Assembly (NCBI RefSeq): GCF_013114825.1
Contig: NZ_JAAVLX010000003.1
Location: forward strand, 682,001-746,000
DNA length: 64,000 bases
Source of the DNA: Bradyrhizobium australiense
Lineage (GTDB): Bacteria; Pseudomonadota; Alphaproteobacteria; Rhizobiales; Xanthobacteraceae
Direction of reading: 5' to 3'
Shown here in pieces: positions 59,195 to 64,000 of the stretch. The notes under the pieces are model-generated. The model saw only the letters and a program-made list of their open reading frames with translations, was not told the DNA's origin and did no database searches. How positions within the stretch are numbered: the stretch's first letter is position 1; each line of letters opens with the position of its first letter. The position numbers and the translations under genes are program-made.

Positions 59195-60670
59195 TCAAAC
59201 CCTCGTCACATGCACGCCGGGCTTCTGTCCCGCGTTCCATTTGCCGTCGATCGCGCGCTCGATCTGCGCCGCGAGTTGCAACAGCAGCCCGTCGTTGGCC
59301 TGTTTCGCGATGGCCTGGATGCCGAGCGGCAGGCCGTGCTCGTGGGTGGCGAGCGGCAACGAGATCGCGGGGATGCCGCAGAGATTGGCGAGCGGGGTGA
59401 AGGCAAAATTGCGCCAGAGATTGCCGAACCAGTCCAGCACGTCAGGATTGTCGCTGATCGTGAGATACTCCGTGGTGCCGACCTTCGGCGTCGGCAGTGC
59501 CGTGATTGGAGTCACGATGACGTCCCAATCCTCGAAGAGCGCGCCGAAGCCGCGCGAGGTAGTGTTGAACACCGCCTGCATCCGCGCCCGGTCGGCATAG
59601 CTCGTGTGCCGGCCGTGCTCCCAAATCCGGATGTTGATCGGCTCGATCAGATCTTGCGGCGGCTGTTCGAGACCGCGCGCCGCCAGCATATTGGAGATGA
59701 CGACGGCAAAATTGCTGATATAGCAGGTGGTCTGCGCCGCGAATGCTTCGCCATAGTCCAGATCGGGCAGCGCGTAATCGACATGATGGCCGAGGCCTTC
59801 GAGGAAGCGCCCAGCCTTCTGCAACTCGGCCGCGATATGCTGCGTCGCCCGGTATTCGCCCCACTGGTACGACAGCGCGATTTTCAGCCGCGCCGGATCG
59901 CGTGCAATCATCCGCGTGTAAGGCTCCGGCGGACTCCAGAACGGCATGAATTCGCCCGCCGCCGGACCGCGGCAGGCGTCGATGAAAGCCGCGGTATCGC
60001 GCACCGTGCGCGACTGGCAGCCTTGAATCGAGACCAGCCCGCTCAAATCAGAGAGGTGCGGCGACAGCGAGAACACGCCGCGCGAGACCTTCAGCCCGAT
60101 ATTGCCGTTGACGCCGGCTGGAATCCGGATCGAGCCGCCGCCGTCAGTTGCGTGCGCAATCGGTACCGCGCCGGCGGCCACCATCGCAGCACTGCCGGCC
60201 GACGATCCGCAGGTGGTGTAGTCGGTATTCCAGGGGTTGCGGGTAACGTAGACGGCGGGATTATCGGCCGAGCTGCAGACGCCGAATTCCGGCGTGGTGG
60301 TGCGCCCGATCAGATTGAGCCCGGCCGCGCGCATCTTCCTGGTCAGGAATGTGTCGGCGGTGGCGCGATTCCCGCGCATGAAAAGCGAGCCCATTTCCTG
60401 CAGCCGGCCCTTCAGCGTCGGACCGAGGTCCTTCATTAGGAACGGCAGTCCGGCAAACGGTCCGTCGAGATTGGTACCATCGGTGGTGGGATCGGCGACC
60501 GCATCCTCGAACACCTCGACGACGCCCGACAGCGCGGGATCGACCTTGGCGATGCCGGCGGCGGCCTGTGCCGCCAATTCTTTGGCCGTCAGCTCGCTCT
60601 TTGCGACACGCGCAGCAAGCGCGACGCCGTCGTGTGCGGCCCATTCATCCCAGCTCATCGGCAACGTCAT
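59195..60670 (-). CDS. Amidase (amidase-signature family)
   Basis: The 491-aa product has Lys80 in FLMKDLGP, the cis-Ser in TTCGSSAGSAAMVAAG (156-157) and nucleophile Ser180 in ATDGGGSIRIPAGVNG. GAGAGGA lies eight bases before ATG 60670; Met5 (60658) is also possible. The longer frame to 61111 runs antiparallel into the VOC gene. It hydrolyses amides; the substrate is unknown. It lies downstream of the VOC gene on the same strand, 70 bases away, so they may be one operon. It is only distantly like the amidase at 53961. Confidence 0.88.
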   Translation of the reverse strand: MTLPMSWDEWAAHDGVALAARVAKSELTAKELAAQAAAGIAKVDPALSGVVEVFEDAVADPTTDGTNLDGPFAGLPFLMKDLGPTLKGRLQEMGSLFMRGNRATADTFLTRKMRAAGLNLIGRTTTPEFGVCSSADNPAVYVTRNPWNTDYTTCGSSAGSAAMVAAGAVPIAHATDGGGSIRIPAGVNGNIGLKVSRGVFSLSPHLSDLSGLVSIQGCQSRTVRDTAAFIDACRGPAAGEFMPFWSPPEPYTRMIARDPARLKIALSYQWGEYRATQHIAAELQKAGRFLEGLGHHVDYALPDLDYGEAFAAQTTCYISNFAVVISNMLAARGLEQPPQDLIEPINIRIWEHGRHTSYADRARMQAVFNTTSRGFGALFEDWDVIVTPITALPTPKVGTTEYLTISDNPDVLDWFGNLWRNFAFTPLANLCGIPAISLPLATHEHGLPLGIQAIAKQANDGLLLQLAAQIERAIDGKWNAGQKPGVHVTRV

Positions 60671-60740
60671 TCGACTATCCTCTCGGCACAGCTTTGGCCC
60701 CGGGCGCATGGGACGCTGTCGCTCATGCGTTGCCGCGCTG

Positions 60741-61709
60741 TCAAACCTTGACCAGCCGCACTTTCGTGCCCCAGGGGTCGGCGGTCTCGATGCCGCTCGT
60801 GATGGTTTCGGCGGGCGCCCCGGCCCGCCGCAGGCGCTGTTCCTGTGTCTGCAGCATCTCTTCCGACGCGACCTCCAGCGAAAACGAGACAAGTCCCGTG
60901 GCGGCGTTGTCGCGTGGGCCGGCACCGGCGCTCTGCCAAACGTTGATGCCGAGATGGTGGTGATAGCGCCCCGATGACAGGAACGCGGCGCCGGTTCGCT
61001 TGCGCGTCGGGTCGAAGCCGATGGCGCCGCTATAGAAGCGGTCGGCCTGTTCGAGGTCGCCGACGCGCAGGTGCATGTGACCGATGCGAAGGCCGTCGGG
61101 CGCACCGGCATAGTTGGAGATGCGCGGATTCGTCAGCGTCAGCAGGCCGTCGATGTCAAGCGGGTCGGTCGCCATCGCGACCGTGCCGCCATCCCATTTC
61201 CAGCTATCGGGTGCGCGGTCGGCGTAGACCTCGATGCCGTTGCCTTCGGGATCGTCGAGATAGACCGACTCGCTGACGAGGTGATCGGCAAATCCGGAGA
61301 GCGGCACCTTGTTCGTCGCGGCATGCACCAGCCAGCGCGCGAGATCCTTGCGGGTCGGCATCAGGAAGGCGGTGTGATAGAGGCCTGCGGCATTCTGCGC
61401 CTCGGTAGCGGCGCCCGCGCGCAGCATGAGATCGAGCAGCGGCACGCCGCCCGCGCCGAGACGGGCGCCGGTAGCCGTGCGCTGCATGACGGCGAGCCCG
61501 ATGGCGTCGCGATAGTAATCGGTGACGAGATCGAGATTACGCACGCGCAAGGTCACCATGCCGATCCGTATCGGCGTCCGGTTGGCGAAGGTCGGCCCGG
61601 CAGCGCCGTCGTCCGTTCCTTCCGCCAGCGCAGCCGCCGTAGCCGCCGCGCTCAACGACGAGGCGCCGGCGAGGTGAAGCAGCGTGCGGCGCGTAAGATC
61701 GATGGTCAT
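60741..61709 (-). CDS. Tat-exported VOC-family (glyoxalase/dioxygenase-fold) protein
   Basis: The 322-aa product begins with a twin-arginine leader (MTIDLTRRTLLHLAGASSLS, Arg7-Arg8). Two VOC modules follow: IRIGMVTLRVRNLDLVTDYY through YLDDPEGNGIEVYADRAP, and RIGHMHLRVGDLEQADRFYS through the C-terminus. His in GLYHTAFLMP and Glu in GNGIEVYAD fit metal ligands; His in IGHMHLR and HHHLG supply the second module. The fold covers extradiol dioxygenases, glyoxalases and fosfomycin enzymes; which reaction applies is not known. Tat export of a folded VOC enzyme is unusual. The amidase gene follows on the same strand. Confidence 0.82.
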   Translation of the reverse strand: MTIDLTRRTLLHLAGASSLSAAATAAALAEGTDDGAAGPTFANRTPIRIGMVTLRVRNLDLVTDYYRDAIGLAVMQRTATGARLGAGGVPLLDLMLRAGAATEAQNAAGLYHTAFLMPTRKDLARWLVHAATNKVPLSGFADHLVSESVYLDDPEGNGIEVYADRAPDSWKWDGGTVAMATDPLDIDGLLTLTNPRISNYAGAPDGLRIGHMHLRVGDLEQADRFYSGAIGFDPTRKRTGAAFLSSGRYHHHLGINVWQSAGAGPRDNAATGLVSFSLEVASEEMLQTQEQRLRRAGAPAETITSGIETADPWGTKVRLVKV

Positions 61710-61849
61710 GCAAATTTCCCTGTTCCGATCGCTCAGTGAAGCAAATCCTGCGCCGGTTTCAATCTCCGCGACGCCGCATCAGGGCCGGCCTCAACCATCG
61801 TTGCAGCAGAACGCTTTGCTCCGGGCAAGCAATTTTTCAGCCACGCACT

Positions 61850-62620
61850 TCATGATGGTGGGCACGCTTTCGCTTTGCCCAGGCTACGGACTGCGACAAT
61901 CAATCCGACGATAGGCAATCACTTCTGATTTTCCGAAATCATGTCAAGTCCCGGAATCAAAAATATTTCGCTTCACGCGAGAGGCAAATCAGTCGCATAA
62001 CTCCGCCCGTCTCACGGCAGATGAGGGGCGCTTCGCGATCGTCACGAACGTGCGGTGAGATGCGATGGACACGAGAGCCATGACTGACGTGCGTGGCAAT
62101 CGTGTACGGCGAAGTCGTGTGGTTCTGGCGCCGCGGTGCTGGCGTTAAGTCCTTAAGAAGCGAAGCTTCTCGGGGGCGACGGTGGCAAGAAAGCCGTTCA
62201 CCGGGAAGAGCACGAAATAAGCCGTAAAGCCATTGCGCAGGGAAGGCCGGGCTGCTCCCGCTGTACCTGTATGCTCGTGTGCGTTCTTTTTATGCGCAAC
62301 GGCACACGAGACCGCGGGTGCAGCAAGCACCCGGTCTTCCCTGCGCCCTCTGAACAAGAGGGCGGGAAGTTGATGGCAAAACTCGCGTAGATGATGCGGC
62401 GAGATCGCGAAGTCACATCCGATGTCATCCCCGCGAAGGCGGTGATCCAGTATTCCAGAGGCATCAGTGATAGAACCGATAAGCCGCGGCGTACTGGATC
62501 CCTGCCTTCGCGGGGATGACGATGCTGTGTTGTATCGCTATCTCCACGTCATTGCGAGCGCAGCGAAGCAATCCATCTATCCCCGCGTTGAGGTATGGAT
62601 TGCTTCGCGGAGTCTGTCAT
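61850..62620. repeat. Mosaic of dispersed palindromic repeats
   Basis: The gap holds nested inverted repeats. TGGGCA/TGCCCA lies at 61859-61881. CTCGTGTGC and GGCACACGAG arms lie near 62272-62318. GTCATCCCCGCGAAGGCGGT at 62424 mirrors ATCCCTGCCTTCGCGGGGAT, with outer arms 62424-62452 and 62492-62520. GCGAAGCAATCCAT (62563-62576) mirrors ATGGATTGCTTCGC (62595-62608). I recall such units from Bradyrhizobium intergenic regions. No gene is evident. Confidence 0.65.
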
Positions 62621-62667
62621 CGGGCTCGCCGAAGGCGCCCCGGCGGCGGGCGAAGACGGTCAGCGGG

Positions 62668-63036
62668 CTACGCCCCCGCCGGCACCTGATCGAGGAACCC
62701 GGTGATGCTGCGGATGCGGCCGTCCCTGAGGACTGCGAAATCCGTTCCCTTGATCGGGCTGTCACCGCCGTCGGGACCGAGGCCCCAGGAGAAGCGGACG
62801 TGTTCGCCAAAACCATTGGGCTCGCCGAGGAGCCTGAACTTGAAATCCGGAAACCGCGCCTGCACGCCAGCGATCAGCGCGTCAACGCCGTCATGGCCAT
62901 CGCCCGACATCAGCGGGTCGACATAGCGGGCATCGCTGGTCCAGTTCTGGCTGAGAATTTCGCGGCGGCGGCTTGGCGTCCGCTCGTTCCACAGATCGAT
63001 GTAGCTGCGGGCGATCTTGTTGATGTCGGTCATCAT
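62668..63036 (-). CDS. SnoaL/NTF2-like protein
   Basis: The 122-aa product has the NTF2-like pattern: an N-terminal helix (INKIARSYIDLWNERTPSRR), then VDPLMSGDGHDGVDALIAGV, FPDFKFRLLGEPNGFGEHVR and IKGTDFAVLRDGRIRSITGF. This small cone-shaped fold serves as a ligand-binding or small-enzyme scaffold (isomerases, hydroxylases). Start may be Met1 or Met2. It is next to the LysR gene on the same strand. Confidence 0.8.
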   Translation of the reverse strand: MMTDINKIARSYIDLWNERTPSRRREILSQNWTSDARYVDPLMSGDGHDGVDALIAGVQARFPDFKFRLLGEPNGFGEHVRFSWGLGPDGGDSPIKGTDFAVLRDGRIRSITGFLDQVPAGA

Positions 63037-63138
63037 GCTCTCCTTCGTTTTGGCCGAATGGATCGGCCTGACCGACTATCGAAAAATCCTGCGCGCCAAT
63101 CGATTACCTCGGAGGTCAAGGATTTCGATTTTGCGGAA

Positions 63139-64000
63139 TCATGCACCCTCCACCCGGTCGCCGCGGGCGTGGACGTCCAGCGCATCGAGGAAACATCGCA
63201 CCTTGGCGGGAACGAACTGGCGGGCCGGCAGCAGCGCGTGAATGTTAAGCGGCTCGCAGCGATGATCGGTGAGAATCCTGCGCAGCAATCCCGCCGCCAC
63301 CGCCGCGTCGGTAAAGCTCGCCGTCACCCGCAACACGCCGAGCCCGGCGAGCGCCGCTTGCAACCGGATGTCGGCATTCGAGCTCACCAGCCGAGCCTTC
63401 TGAACCGTGAGATGCTCGGTGACGCCGGCCGGCGTGGTGAGCGCCCACGGCGCATCATGGGGCCCGATCAGCATCGGAAGACGGGCGAGCTCTTCCAGAG
63501 TCCGGGGCTCGCCGAGTTTTTCCAACAGCGCGGGCGCCGCATACAGACCGCGCTCGAGTGACGAAACCTTCCGGATCACAATCCCGGTCGACGGCAAGGG
63601 CTGTTCCAGCATCGCGAACACGATGTCATAGTTTTCGGCCACCGGGCTGACGATCTCGTGCTCGACGTCGATGCGGATGGCGAGGTCAGGGTAGTAGCGC
63701 ATCAGTTCGATTGCGACCGGGCCGGCATGGTGCGCGCCTAATTCGTAGGGCGACTTGATGCGCAGCGTGCCCGAGATCGCGCTGCTCATCGCCAGCGCCT
63801 CGCCATGCGTATCGTGCAGAGCCGCGAACAGCGGCCTCACGCGCTGATAGATGGTCTGGCCGGCATCCGTCAGGCGCAGATGGCGCGTGGTGCGCTCGAT
63901 CAACCGCAAGCCCAGGTTGGCTTCCAGCCGCTGCACTGCAGCACTGAGGCTCGACTTAGGATGGCCGAGCACGCGCGCGGCGGCGCTGAAGCCACCGTGC
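63139..64000 (-). CDS. LysR-family transcriptional regulator (5' end beyond the window)
   Basis: The frame runs off the right edge. Visible residues start within the HTH (GGFSAAARVLGHPKSSLSAAV, QRLEANLGLRLIERTTRHLR), then the linker helix and the effector domain (LRIKSPYELGAHHAGPVAIE, LMRYYPDLAIRIDVEHEIVS). The C-terminus reads LLPARQFVPAKVRCFLDALD. LysR proteins bind an inducer and activate divergent operons; the target is probably upstream, outside the window. Starting it at the internal 63972 codon would cut the HTH, so it is treated as partial. Confidence 0.88.
   Translation of the reverse strand, partial: HGGFSAAARVLGHPKSSLSAAVQRLEANLGLRLIERTTRHLRLTDAGQTIYQRVRPLFAALHDTHGEALAMSSAISGTLRIKSPYELGAHHAGPVAIELMRYYPDLAIRIDVEHEIVSPVAENYDIVFAMLEQPLPSTGIVIRKVSSLERGLYAAPALLEKLGEPRTLEELARLPMLIGPHDAPWALTTPAGVTEHLTVQKARLVSSNADIRLQAALAGLGVLRVTASFTDAAVAAGLLRRILTDHRCEPLNIHALLPARQFVPAKVRCFLDALDVHARGDRVEGA

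Noticed and set aside
59195-61111. A 638-codon - strand frame including the second amidase
   Set aside because: Amidase similarity and a good ribosome site begin at 60670; above that the frame overlaps the VOC gene in another frame.
1-64000. CRISPR arrays, rRNA genes, complete insertion sequences
   Set aside because: No regularly spaced repeats, rRNA-like stretches or transposase genes with terminal repeats were seen.

Overview
The window looks like chromosomal DNA of a Bradyrhizobium-type alphaproteobacterium. This is inferred from the high GC coding style of the right half, mosaic dispersed repeats at 61.85-62.62 kb of a kind I associate with Bradyrhizobiaceae, a haloalkane dehalogenase with the DhaA/DbjA pentad, SphA/MetA-type outer-membrane proteins, DUF1254 proteins and many Tat signals. 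No rRNA, CRISPR array or complete tRNA was seen.

Region 1 (1-14.3 kb) is an accessory block of widely spaced + strand genes. It encodes three secreted hydrolases: an S8 subtilisin-like protease, a sphingomyelinase D/PLD-like phosphodiesterase and a metzincin-like metalloprotease, each with a cysteine-rich C-terminus. It also encodes a class III nucleotide cyclase/AAA/TPR giant, an adenylation-carrier-condensation (A-T-C) NRPS-like enzyme whose condensation motif is degenerate, a 73-aa partner ORF and a Bug-type binding protein. Region 2 (14.5-27.4 kb) is an envelope, transport and signalling cluster: a TAXI-like binding protein, SphA-like porin, HTH-only AraC protein, FixJ-type regulator, HlyD-like protein, DUF1254 protein, frameshifted HdeA-like gene, lone receiver, and a histidine kinase with an ABC-binding-protein sensor. 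Three divergent promoters here carry the same inverted motif, GCTATGCAAA...TTTGCATAGC, with half-site spacing rising in steps of about one helical turn.

Region 3 (about 28.3-35.5 kb) is an integrative, satellite-like element on the - strand: tyrosine integrase, small HTH/excisionase-like proteins, DUF3102, prim-pol and DUF5906 helicase. An iteron cluster lies beyond the helicase gene, and a 3' half of tRNA-Arg(ACG) lies beside the integrase. The matching intact tRNA is not in the window, so the island may extend left past base 1.

Region 4 (35.6-46.3 kb) holds a PIN/RHH toxin-antitoxin pair, an HxlR regulator with a paired operator, a folD relic, a type I secretion operon with two non-RTX candidate cargo proteins, a DUF1080 protein, a frameshifted CBS gene and an HWE/HisKA_2 kinase. 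Region 5 (47-64 kb) is catabolic: a complete dipeptide/nickel-type ABC transporter, then CGNR regulator, haloalkane dehalogenase, amidase, GST and HxlR regulator, followed by two multiply frameshifted genes, a second amidase, a Tat-exported VOC protein, a dispersed-repeat block, a SnoaL-like protein and a LysR gene cut by the window edge. The transporter, dehalogenase and amidase order suggests uptake and hydrolysis of a small organic substrate (inference).
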